A stretch of DNA of 64,000 nt from Alistipes sp. CAG:435 (GTDB lineage: Bacteria; Bacteroidota; Bacteroidia; Bacteroidales; UBA932), in the NCBI GenBank assembly GCA_000433355.1, contig FR893179.1:62001-126000 (forward strand), given 5' to 3'. The notes beneath the pieces are model-generated. The model was not told the DNA's origin. It was given only the letters and a program-made list of their open reading frames with translations, and searched no databases. Positions 1 through 7,092 of the stretch are shown in pieces. The translations under genes were made by a program, and so were the position numbers. The number at the start of each line of letters is the position of its first letter. Within the stretch, counting starts at the first letter, position 1.

Positions 1-341
1 CGGCCGTAGTATGCGGAACAATACAGTTTCCATGACGGTTCGCGAGTGCAGGCCTCTGCATAAGATTCCGTAATCCGACTCAATCTTTTCGGCTTGTACT
101 TGGAAGATATAATGGCATTATGGTACTTGAACATAAAATTATGAACCGCCGCAGGGTACTCGTCGTCAGTGATAATGTCATCTACACCATATACGACAGG
201 CTTGTCAAAAACCTGAGCGTCCGCGCGAATTGGCGTGATTGTCAAAGCGGTTATGACCAGCAGGACAGAACTTGTGGCGGCGAACAGTGCCTTACAGTAT
301 TTATTGGTTTCCATCAATCGTGTTTTTGTCAAGATAGTCAT
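1..341 (-). CDS. Partial secreted protein of unknown function
   Basis: The frame is open from an ATG at 341 down to the left edge (113 codons seen, no stop), so the C-terminus lies outside the window. The N-terminus reads as a signal peptide: a basic start, a hydrophobic stretch (ALFAATSSVLLVITALTI) and a likely cleavage site near ADAQ. The mature part begins VFDKPVVYGVDD. A second ATG ten codons in (METNKYCK) is an equally good start. I do not recognise the family; export to the periplasm or surface is inferred from the signal peptide alone. Confidence 0.6.
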   Translation of the reverse strand, partial: MTILTKTRLMETNKYCKALFAATSSVLLVITALTITPIRADAQVFDKPVVYGVDDIITDDEYPAAVHNFMFKYHNAIISSKYKPKRLSRITESYAEACTREPSWKLYCSAYYG

Positions 342-380
342 TTTTCTTAGATCTGCAAAACTGGTGTCGTGAGTGAGTCC

Positions 381-680
381 TCATGCCGGAAATTGGTCGC
401 AGAGGATCCGGCGGAGGACGGAGGCGAGAGGATTGGGGGCTTCCGGGCCTCAAGATGCACGTCAAGAGTGAGGCTCGGAAGAGTGACGGGAATAATGGTG
501 AGATCCAGCGGTACGGCAGGACGCGGGAGCAGTCCGATGATGTCAGGGGAGTTCATCACCAGCTTCACGATGGTCTCGGCTGAATTCGACACGACAGCCA
601 TGCGGGCCTTCAGGTACAATGGCAGGATCTCTGAATATATCTACGGAACCGCAAGCCTGGCGCTCTGCGGAAGATCTAAC
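381..680 (-). pseudogene. LysR regulator remnant (C-terminal part)
   Basis: This stretch is a decayed copy of the C-terminal effector-binding part of the LysR gene at 2103-2933. Shared peptides include SPDIIGLLP and LTLDVHLEA, and the DNA around 635-675 is nearly identical to 2355-2400. Three kinds of damage are visible: an in-frame TAG where the intact copy has AAG (VP-stop-IYSEIL), a frameshift near the end after which the terminal ILCDQFPA-stop is recovered in another frame, and loss of everything upstream of about 680, including the DNA-binding domain. It cannot make a regulator. Confidence 0.85.
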
Positions 681-898
681 ATCTTATGTAGGCTCGGAAG
701 TTGAGAACTATGGAGAGGTTGTTGTGACGGACGATAAGAACATATGCGCTGCCGGATATGCGAGCTACTGTCTTACTCCAGACGGCAAATTGACATTATG
801 TCCGTCTTTCCCCTCTGTTATAGGTGATCTTAAGATGTCCAGTTTTATTGATGTGTTGAATAGTCCGCACCTTGCTTTTTGGAAAAAAGCGAAGCACA
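677..898 (+). pseudogene. Radical SAM/SPASM maturase fragment
   Basis: The frame reads ICAAGYASYCLTPDGKLTLC followed by PSFPSVIGDLK and a stretch ending near FWKKAK. This matches the C-terminal SPASM-type cysteine region of radical SAM peptide-modifying enzymes (CxxGxxxxxxxPxGxxxxC). The N-terminal radical SAM domain with its CxxxCxxC cluster is absent: upstream sequence belongs to the LysR remnant. After about 898 the similarity is lost where an opposite-strand fragment begins. It is a cut-out piece of a gene, with no evidence of its own start. Recognition is by motif only. Confidence 0.6.
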
Positions 899-991
899 TC
901 AATCACGCTTCAACTCTCCCGTGGACTTTTTCAGTTCGAGAGTTCGTGTTTCGTCTTTCTTGATGAGTTCTTGTATTTCGGCATTAGTCAT
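899..991 (-). pseudogene. AlbA_2/Schlafen-type ATP-binding protein, N-terminal stub
   Basis: A 30-codon frame begins with ATG at 991 (MTNAEIQELIKKDE) and continues RTLELKKSTGEL before a TGA. This is the usual N-terminus of the large AlbA_2 (divergent AAA-4, Schlafen-like) putative DNA-binding proteins, which have an (E/Q)(T/S)xTxE(F/L)K motif at this point and normally run past 400 residues. Everything after the first 30 residues is missing. The stub abuts the SPASM fragment on the other strand. Confidence 0.6.
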
Positions 992-1029
992 AATCGTCGT
1001 CACCTTTGTCTTTGCATATTTATGAAAAG

Positions 1030-1200
1030 TTATTGAAGATTTGGGACTTGGAACAAATCTATTTCTTTAGGAGTCTTTTCCACCTCATATCCGTAGTTGG
1101 TAAAGTGGGACGGAAGTTTGAATATACCCATGCAGATTTTTGGCGGCATCTCATCTGGATTCCGGATAAAATGACTACCTTGCGAAAAATACTGCGGTTT
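1030..1200 (-). pseudogene. Unidentified coding fragment
   Basis: Read on the minus strand, about 57 codons form a protein-like sequence (GSHFIRNPDEMPPKICMGIF, then KLPSHFTNYGYEVEKTPKEI, ending VPNLQ-stop). There is no good start codon, and an upstream in-frame stop lies inside the gene at 1203. The composition looks like real coding sequence rather than a shadow, and the opposite strand has no recognisable protein. I take it as the 3' end of a lost gene in this graveyard of fragments. The family is not recognised. Confidence 0.4.
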
Positions 1201-1202
1201 CA

Positions 1203-2069
1203 ATGACTGATAAGGAACTTGACGAACTCAAAGAGGTGATCAGGAAAGATTACCCGGGAATCTCGGAGGCGGAAATCTCATTTATGGTTTCGTTCTTCGA
1301 AATGATGCAGGCTAAGACAGCGGCATATTCAACTGTGGGTGCCAGTGAGACGGCCACTTCAAACACTAAGAATAGCCAAGGGGCTGGAAATGCCGGAGGA
1401 GCCAAAGGCAAGAAAAAATCAAAGGCCGACCGGCTGGTGGACTCAAACAAACCATCGAAGACTTACATATTATACGCTTCCATCGAACAATGTCCTGTCA
1501 AGGTGTTCAGACGGATAAAAGTGCCGTCAAACCTTTGGTTGGGGAACCTTGGAAAGATACTTATCACCGCATTCGGTTGGGCTGGTTATCATCTCTCACA
1601 ATTCACCAAAGGCGGAGTGGAATATACTTCCAGAGACAACATTGAAGAAAGTTTCGATTTTGGTTATGGTGGCAGAGCTATAGACGAGATGACCGTCACC
1701 GTCGCGGATGTTCTGCCGCAAAAAGGCAGCACAATCTCTTTTGAATATGATTTCGGAGATGGCTGGATCCACAATGTCAGGGTCTCATCGGTCAGTGACG
1801 AGCCTCTCCGGGGCGAGGATATATGTGTGACATCAGGCAAAGGAGCCTGCCCACCGGAAGATGTCGGGGGTGTGTGGGGCTATGCGCAAATGCTTGACAT
1901 CCTGTCCGGGAAGGTTGATGACCCGGAGGAGAAGGCCTCATACGAGGAATGGCTCGGACTTCAGGAAGGAGAGACCTATGATCCTGAGGAATTTGATTTG
2001 GAGATCGCAAACGAGGATGTCGAAGACCTAGTCGCCTTGATCCTCAAAGGCAAGGAAGACTCTCGATAG
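1203..2069 (+). CDS. pRiA4b ORF-3-like protein
   Basis: A 288-aa protein. Residues about 85-285 match the plasmid pRiA4b ORF-3-like family, with the hallmarks SFEYDFGDGWIH, GACPPEDVGG followed by GY, and a final acidic helix (YDPEEFDLEIAN). The family is often carried by mobile elements (it includes IS1096-type passenger proteins), but its biochemical role is not settled. Residues 1-80 form a helical start plus a Gly/Ala/Ser/Lys-rich linker (GNAGGAKGKKKSKADR). ATG at 1203 is the first start after the upstream fragments. No transposase lies beside it, so it may itself be a leftover of a mobile element. The frame is intact. Confidence 0.8.
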   Translation: MTDKELDELKEVIRKDYPGISEAEISFMVSFFEMMQAKTAAYSTVGASETATSNTKNSQGAGNAGGAKGKKKSKADRLVDSNKPSKTYILYASIEQCPVKVFRRIKVPSNLWLGNLGKILITAFGWAGYHLSQFTKGGVEYTSRDNIEESFDFGYGGRAIDEMTVTVADVLPQKGSTISFEYDFGDGWIHNVRVSSVSDEPLRGEDICVTSGKGACPPEDVGGVWGYAQMLDILSGKVDDPEEKASYEEWLGLQEGETYDPEEFDLEIANEDVEDLVALILKGKEDSR

Positions 2070-2102
2070 AATCAATGGATCAGGAACGTATTAGGTTGGT
2101 TT

Positions 2103-2933
2103 TTAAGCCGGATACTGGTCACAAAGAATGCGGTGGAGTGCTGTTGCGATGTGATTGGATGGTTCGAGGGCTTCTAAATGAACGTCAAGGGTGAGGTCAG
2201 GAAGAGAGACGGGAAGCGTGATGAGGTCCTGGCGTGTGGCAGGATGGGGGAGCAGGCCGATGATGTCTGGGGAATCTGCGACCAACTTCACGATGGCTTC
2301 GGCAGAATCCGACACGACTGCCACGCGCGCCTTCAAATCAAGCGGCAAAATCTCTGAATATATCTTCGGAACCGCAAGCCTGGCGCTCTGCGGAAGGTCT
2401 TTCAGGTCTGTCGTTTTTGAATATGCCGGATTGGAGCTTACCGCCGATGCCGTCACGCTGAACAAGAACGTGCCGATGTCTTCGAACGATGGCTCTGTCA
2501 CGTGCCTTTGGGCGTAAATCCTTATGTCTGAATTATTTCCGGAAGATTCGCTGCGGATGGAGAAAGTCAGGGACGGATTGAAGGCCAGGAGTTTAGAAAG
2601 TGCTTTGGGTAGAATATGGCTGGCGATGAAGCCGTCGGCGGAGATTCTGACGGGTTTGTTTGCGGTGATCTTGCCTGTGGGGCCGAACAGTTGTCCTGCG
2701 GCGGAGTACCAGTAGAGGATCTTTTCCGCATATTCCTTGAAAATGATTCCGGCCGCTGTCAGGGTCACCGAGCCGCGGCCTCTGGTGAAAAGCTCCGCTC
2801 CCATGTTCCTTTCAAGTTCGGCTATGTTTTGGCTCACGGCTGGTTGGGTAACGCCAAGCGCCTTCGCCGCGATGGTGAAGCTGCCGTTTTCGGCCACGGC
2901 CATAAAGACCTTCAACTTGAAATCCTCTAACAT
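2103..2933 (-). CDS. LysR-family transcriptional regulator
   Basis: A 276-aa regulator from the ATG at 2933 (MLEDFKLKVFMAVAENGSFT). The winged helix-turn-helix occupies the first 60 residues (AAKALGVTQPAVSQNIAELE as recognition region), then a linker helix and a type-2 periplasmic-binding-like effector domain. A GTG six codons upstream lies only 5 bases from the TATATTTG box at 2956-2963 and is a poor start, so I chose the ATG. It is divergent from the XRE/M16 genes at 3087-6144, which it might control; the ligand is unknown. A broken copy of its 3' half lies at 381-680, so this locus was once duplicated. Confidence 0.88.
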   Translation of the reverse strand: MLEDFKLKVFMAVAENGSFTIAAKALGVTQPAVSQNIAELERNMGAELFTRGRGSVTLTAAGIIFKEYAEKILYWYSAAGQLFGPTGKITANKPVRISADGFIASHILPKALSKLLAFNPSLTFSIRSESSGNNSDIRIYAQRHVTEPSFEDIGTFLFSVTASAVSSNPAYSKTTDLKDLPQSARLAVPKIYSEILPLDLKARVAVVSDSAEAIVKLVADSPDIIGLLPHPATRQDLITLPVSLPDLTLDVHLEALEPSNHIATALHRILCDQYPA

Positions 2934-2955
2934 AGTTATTTTGCTTTTCACCTTG

Positions 2956-2963
2956 CAAATATA
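2956..2963 (-). promoter_or_regulatory. -7 element of the LysR gene promoter
   Basis: TATATTTG on the minus strand matches the Bacteroidota -7 consensus TAnnTTTG. It lies 23 bases before the chosen ATG at 2933. No clear TTTG is found at the -33 distance. Confidence 0.5.
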
Positions 2964-3033
2964 ACGTTTTTTGCCCCAATTTTTACCGATGTCGATATAT
3001 TCAATAATTAATTATCGAAAATCGAATATTATA

Positions 3034-3065
3034 TTTGGAATAACGAATATTTTGATGTAAGTTTG
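3034..3065 (+). promoter_or_regulatory. Bacteroidota-type promoter for the XRE/M16 genes
   Basis: TTTG at 3034-3037 is followed after 20 bases by TAAGTTTG at 3058-3065. Both boxes and the spacing match the Bacteroidota sigma-ABfr consensus. Transcription would start near 3072, just ahead of the ATG at 3087. Confidence 0.65.
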
Positions 3066-3086
3066 TTGTGTTGAAAATTGAATGAT

Positions 3087-3296
3087 ATGTCTATAATAGT
3101 CAATGTTGATGTGATGCTGGCGAAGAGAAAGATGTCTTCCGCAGCGCTTGCCGAGAAGGTCGGGATCACTCCGGCGAACCTCTCCATCCTCAAGACGGGG
3201 AAGGCCAAGGCCGTCAGATTCTCCACGCTGGAGGCGATCTGCCGGGCTCTGGACTGCCAGCCGGGGGATGTCCTTGAATATTCCGATGAACAATAA
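3087..3296 (+). CDS. Small XRE/Cro-family DNA-binding protein
   Basis: A 69-aa protein that is almost entirely one Cro/CI-type helix-turn-helix (YozG-like; MLAKRKMSSAALAEKVGITP, then NLSILKTGKAKAVRFSTLEA). It probably binds DNA as a dimer. The ATG at 3087 is chosen over a TTG at 3078 because it aligns with the paralogue at 9302-9514 (MxIxVNVDVMLAxRKM). It sits 22 bases ahead of the M16 peptidase and shares its promoter, so it may autoregulate the pair. Members of this family often sit beside membrane or export genes; the target here is unknown. Confidence 0.85.
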   Translation: MSIIVNVDVMLAKRKMSSAALAEKVGITPANLSILKTGKAKAVRFSTLEAICRALDCQPGDVLEYSDEQ

Positions 3297-3318
3297 TAAT
3301 CCTAATATAGAGTTGATT

Positions 3319-6144
3319 ATGAAAAAATTTTTGATTTTCGTCTCTGCCTTTGTACTGTCCGCTTCGGCGTTCATCGCTCAGGCTCAGATGCAGCAGTTGC
3401 CGAATGACCCTGCGGTCAAGGTCGGCAAGCTGGAGAACGGTCTGACCTATTACATCAGACACAATGACAAGCCGGCCGGCAGGGCTGAGTTCTATCTCGC
3501 CACCAATGTAGGAGCCATTCAGGAGACCCCTGACCAGGACGGTCTCGCGCACTTCCTTGAGCACATGTGCTTCAACGGCACGAAGAATTTCCCTGACAAG
3601 GGCATCCTGAACTGGCTTCAGAGCATCGGGGCTTCTTTCGGAGGCAATGTCAACGCCGCCACAGGCATTGACCAGACCACCTACATGCTCAATAATATTC
3701 CTTTGGTGAGGGAGTCGGTCGTGGACACCTGTCTTCTGATCCTGCACGACTACTCGCATTTCGTGACGAACGATCCTGCCGAGATTGACAAGGAGCGTCC
3801 GGTGATCATTGAGGAGAGGCGCTCACGCAGGAACGCCGGCTGGAGGACTTTCGAGAAGTCCCTTCCTTACCTCTACGGTGACACCAAGTACGCCACCTGC
3901 ACCTTGATCGGCAGCAAGGAGAACCTTGAGACATTCAAGCCTGAGAGCCTTGTGAACTTCTACAAGACGTGGTATCGTCCTGATATGCAGGCAGTCATCG
4001 TTGTGGGTGATGTTGACGTGGACGCTGTCGAGGGAAAGATCAAGTCGATATTCGCTGACATTCCGGCCGCCGTCAACCCTAAGGCTAAGGAGAAGATTCA
4101 GTTCAAGGAGTTCACCGAGCCGCGTGTGGCTGTCATCACTGATCCTGAGACCACTTCATCGTCCGTTGAGATGGTTTGGGAAAGCGAGGCAAGGGACGAG
4201 GCTCTCAATTCCACTTCCGCTGGTCTTATGATGGATCTGATAGAAAGCGTTGTTCAGTCCGTAATGAGCGAGCGTTTTGATGACATCACCTCCAAGGCTG
4301 ACGCGCCATACCTCTACGGTAGTTTCGGTTTCGGGAAACTTTGCGAGGTCATCGAAGGCGCTGATGCCAATGTCGCCTTGAAGGAAGACAACATTCTTGG
4401 CGGATTCAAGGCTTTCGTGACCGAGCTTGAAAGAATGAAGAGATACGGCTTGACTGAAGCCGAGGTAGGCAGGGCTAAGGACAAGATCATCGCTGTTTAT
4501 GAGAAGGCGGCCAACAGCGCCGAGACCAGAAAGAACAGCGAGTTCGTCAACCCTCTGATCAACAACTTCTTTGGTAACTATGCGTATATGGAGCCGGCCA
4601 CCAAGCTTGAGTTGGTGAAGGCCATATTGGCTCAACTTAACGCACAGGTGATGAACCAGGTCCTTGCACAGGCTTTCACCGGAGAGAACAGTCTCGTAGT
4701 CATCTACAGCGGTCCTGAGAAGGAAGGCATCGCCACACCTACCGCAGAGCAGTTGCTTCAGGTGGTCGAGGATGTGAAGAAATCCGAGATCGAGGCACCG
4801 GCTGAGGAAAAGGCCAGTGAGCCGCTTATGGATCCTTCCTCATTGGTGGGCGCAAAGGTGAAGAAAACCAAAACGACACTCTATGGCGCGACAGAATGGA
4901 CTCTTTCCAATGGCGTGAAGGTCGTTGTGCTGCCTACAGACTACAAGAAGGATCAGATCCTGTTCTCGCTCTACAAGAACGGTGGCGAAAGTCTTATCGC
5001 TACCGAGGATCTTCCTTCATTCGACGGCAGCATCTACAGTGTGTTCCAGAACGCTCAAGGTTTGTCAAAATTCAAGGGAACAGAACTTTCCAAGATGCTT
5101 TCCGGAAAGATGGTGAGTGTCAGTCCTTTCATAGATGATCTTTATAACGGAATCTCCGGAAACTCTTCCGTGAAGGATCTTGAGACAGCGTTCCAGCTTC
5201 TCTACCTTGAGTTTATGGAGCCTCGCTTCGATCAGGAGGAATTTGACAACGCCATCGCCCAGATCAAGGCCGTTCTTCCTAATCTCGTGAACACACCTAA
5301 CTTCGCTTTCCAGAAGAGATTCAACAAGGTTCTCTACAACGACAACCCAAGAAATGAGGTGCTTTCTATGGAGAAACTTGAGAAGGTCAACCTCCAGACC
5401 ATCGAGAAGAACTATCGCAGGCTCTTCGCCGATGCTGCCGGTGCCACAATGGTGATTGTCGGTGATGTCAATCTTGACACCCTCAAACCTTTGGTAGAGA
5501 AATATATCGGATCTCTTCCAAAGGGCAAGAAAGCCGCCAAGTGGGCTGATGTGCAGCCGCAGCTTGTCAAGGGCAAGGTCGTGGATGTCTTCGACCAGAA
5601 GATGGAGACTCCGCTGACAACCGTCCTTCAGGTCTATAGCGACTACCGTCCGTTCACCGTCAAGGAGCAGACTCTTGCCAGCGCTGTCAGCTACATCCTC
5701 GACCAGATCTACACCGACACTCTCCGTGAGGACGAAGGCGGTACTTATGGTGCGTCCACCGTGGCTAATGCACGCAAGGATCCTAACGGGAGGTATCTTC
5801 TTCAGGTTTACTTCAACTGCAAGCCAGCCCTTGCCGAGAAGCTCAGGGCTCTGGCTCAGGACGGTTTCAGGAAACTCGCCGAGGAAGGCCCGACCGATGA
5901 GCAATTTACAAGGACAGTCGAGCATTTCAAGAAGAATGTCCCTGAGAGCCGGATCAACAACTCCTACTGGCTGTCAGACCTGCTCCGCTACTTCCGCGGC
6001 GGCTACGACTACGACAAGGAGTGGGAGGCCGCGGTAGGTGGCCTGACCAAGGAGTCCATCCGTGACGCCGCCGCCAGACTCTACAACTCCGGCAACTTCG
6101 TCGAGGTTGTGATGATGCCAGGCGAGACCACCGAAGCCGAGTAA
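3319..6144 (+). CDS. Secreted M16 (insulinase-type) zinc peptidase
   Basis: A 941-aa exported peptidase. The start at 3319 gives a clear signal peptide (MKKFLIFVSAFVLSASAFIA ending AQAQ). The N-terminal half holds the inverted zinc motif HFLEH in GLAHFLEHMCFNGT near residue 80, and the downstream glutamate is expected in EERRSRRNAG. A second, catalytically silent M16 domain follows from about residue 515 (LYGATEWTLSNGVKVVVLPT), giving the usual active/inactive clam-shell in one chain. It likely degrades peptides in the periplasm. The body has almost no GAATAT hexamers and uses strongly biased codons, which suggests high expression. A strong hairpin ends the transcript at 6174-6220. Confidence 0.93.
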   Translation: MKKFLIFVSAFVLSASAFIAQAQMQQLPNDPAVKVGKLENGLTYYIRHNDKPAGRAEFYLATNVGAIQETPDQDGLAHFLEHMCFNGTKNFPDKGILNWLQSIGASFGGNVNAATGIDQTTYMLNNIPLVRESVVDTCLLILHDYSHFVTNDPAEIDKERPVIIEERRSRRNAGWRTFEKSLPYLYGDTKYATCTLIGSKENLETFKPESLVNFYKTWYRPDMQAVIVVGDVDVDAVEGKIKSIFADIPAAVNPKAKEKIQFKEFTEPRVAVITDPETTSSSVEMVWESEARDEALNSTSAGLMMDLIESVVQSVMSERFDDITSKADAPYLYGSFGFGKLCEVIEGADANVALKEDNILGGFKAFVTELERMKRYGLTEAEVGRAKDKIIAVYEKAANSAETRKNSEFVNPLINNFFGNYAYMEPATKLELVKAILAQLNAQVMNQVLAQAFTGENSLVVIYSGPEKEGIATPTAEQLLQVVEDVKKSEIEAPAEEKASEPLMDPSSLVGAKVKKTKTTLYGATEWTLSNGVKVVVLPTDYKKDQILFSLYKNGGESLIATEDLPSFDGSIYSVFQNAQGLSKFKGTELSKMLSGKMVSVSPFIDDLYNGISGNSSVKDLETAFQLLYLEFMEPRFDQEEFDNAIAQIKAVLPNLVNTPNFAFQKRFNKVLYNDNPRNEVLSMEKLEKVNLQTIEKNYRRLFADAAGATMVIVGDVNLDTLKPLVEKYIGSLPKGKKAAKWADVQPQLVKGKVVDVFDQKMETPLTTVLQVYSDYRPFTVKEQTLASAVSYILDQIYTDTLREDEGGTYGASTVANARKDPNGRYLLQVYFNCKPALAEKLRALAQDGFRKLAEEGPTDEQFTRTVEHFKKNVPESRINNSYWLSDLLRYFRGGYDYDKEWEAAVGGLTKESIRDAAARLYNSGNFVEVVMMPGETTEAE

Positions 6145-6173
6145 TGAATATATTCCCGGACATTCCGTCCGGA

Positions 6174-6220
6174 TTAACGACAAAGAGGACGACTTAATCA
6201 GTCGCCCTCTTTGTCGTTAA
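6174..6220. terminator. Strong bidirectional hairpin terminator
   Basis: A 15-bp perfect inverted repeat (TTAACGACAAAGAGG and its complement) has a further GACT/AGTC inner stem. It lies between the convergent ends of the M16 gene and the truncated nuclease gene, with T/A-rich flanks, so it can terminate both. Confidence 0.75.
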
Positions 6221-6241
6221 TAAAATATTCAAATCCTAATT

Positions 6242-6985
6242 TTACCTCAAGGCCTCAATCTGTTCAGAAGACAGCCCCGTGGCAATCTTGATCTGATCAG
6301 TGGGTAAGCCCAAAGACAACAATGACTTTGCGACCTCCGCCTTGCCTTGTTCGGAACCTTCCTTAAAGCCTTTGCGGTAACCTTGCTGCTCGGCACCCTT
6401 GATGTACGGGCGCATTTCTTTTTCTGTCATCATATCACTGAAATAGTTGTCAATCTCCTTGTCGTCAAGGCCGCTGACGCGCATCGCTCTTTCCAATTTA
6501 TTGAACACGGCATCTTTTTCAGACCTCGATTTGGCAAATATAGTGAAATTTCTGAATATCCTGCACCATCCTGCGATGGGACTGTCATATTCATCATTGT
6601 ATCGCATAACTCTTGGCAATTCAAGAAGAAAGAACGACATTTGGCCACCAAAAGGCTCTCCGGTTTCGATTTCCTGAGTACGATAATGATAGAGGATCTT
6701 GTCATCAGGGGAATTCGGATGCTCGTCCTCGTAATTCATAATGCAGATAACCTTGACCGGGGCCAGAACATAGTCTTCATCTCCACGTTTGATCTGCCTT
6801 GTCACAAGTCTTGATCCATAGAAGAACAGCCGGTCGCGTCTTGTATGCCGACCTTTGTTGTCTCGGAGTTCTCCATAGTTGAAGTAGTTTTTAATGATGT
6901 CAAATTGGTTCGGGATCTGTTCCCGAATCCAGCGCAATATCGGCATAGTGAACGTAAAAAACGAAAAGAAACATATACGAATCAT
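6242..6985 (-). pseudogene. 5'-truncated PD-(D/E)XK nuclease/transposase-family gene
   Basis: The 247-codon frame matches the middle and C-terminal part of the PD-(D/E)XK nuclease-family transposase (Rpn-like) proteins common in Bacteroidales: RRDRLFFYGSRLVTRQIKRG, then the FFLLELPRV region, and a C-terminal EQGYRKGFKEGSEQGKAEVA tail. The N-terminal 80-100 residues that normally carry the catalytic Asp and the E-x-Q motif are missing. In their place is a short unrelated start (MIRICFFSFFTF) that overlaps a 29-bp repeat found again at 61011-61039. The remaining protein would lack its active site, so I treat it as a remnant even though the frame is open. Confidence 0.65.
6947..6975 (-). repeat. 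29-bp dispersed repeat, copy 1
   Basis: Read on the minus strand this stretch matches 61011-61039 at 28 of 29 positions (core TATGTTTCTTTTCG, then TTTTTTACGTT). Here it spans the junction where the truncated nuclease frame starts; the other copy is intergenic. Confidence 0.7.
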
Positions 6986-7018
6986 AAGAAACGTAAATTT
7001 TTTTGGTAAATACCCCCT

Positions 7019-7072
7019 AAAAAACGCCCCTACGACAATTTTGCGAACGTTTGCAAAACCGCCATAGGGGCT
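7019..7072 (-). terminator. Rho-independent terminator of the double hydrolase gene
   Basis: On the minus strand GCCCCTA pairs with TAGGGGC, with an inner stem (TTTTGC/GCAAAA), followed by a GTTTTTT run. It lies just after the stop at 7093. Confidence 0.7.
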
Positions 7073-7092
7073 TGTGATAGTTTTATTATGTG

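Noticed and set aside
1203..2069. An active insertion sequence around the pRiA4b ORF3-like gene
   Set aside because: No transposase, terminal inverted repeats or target duplication could be seen on either side.
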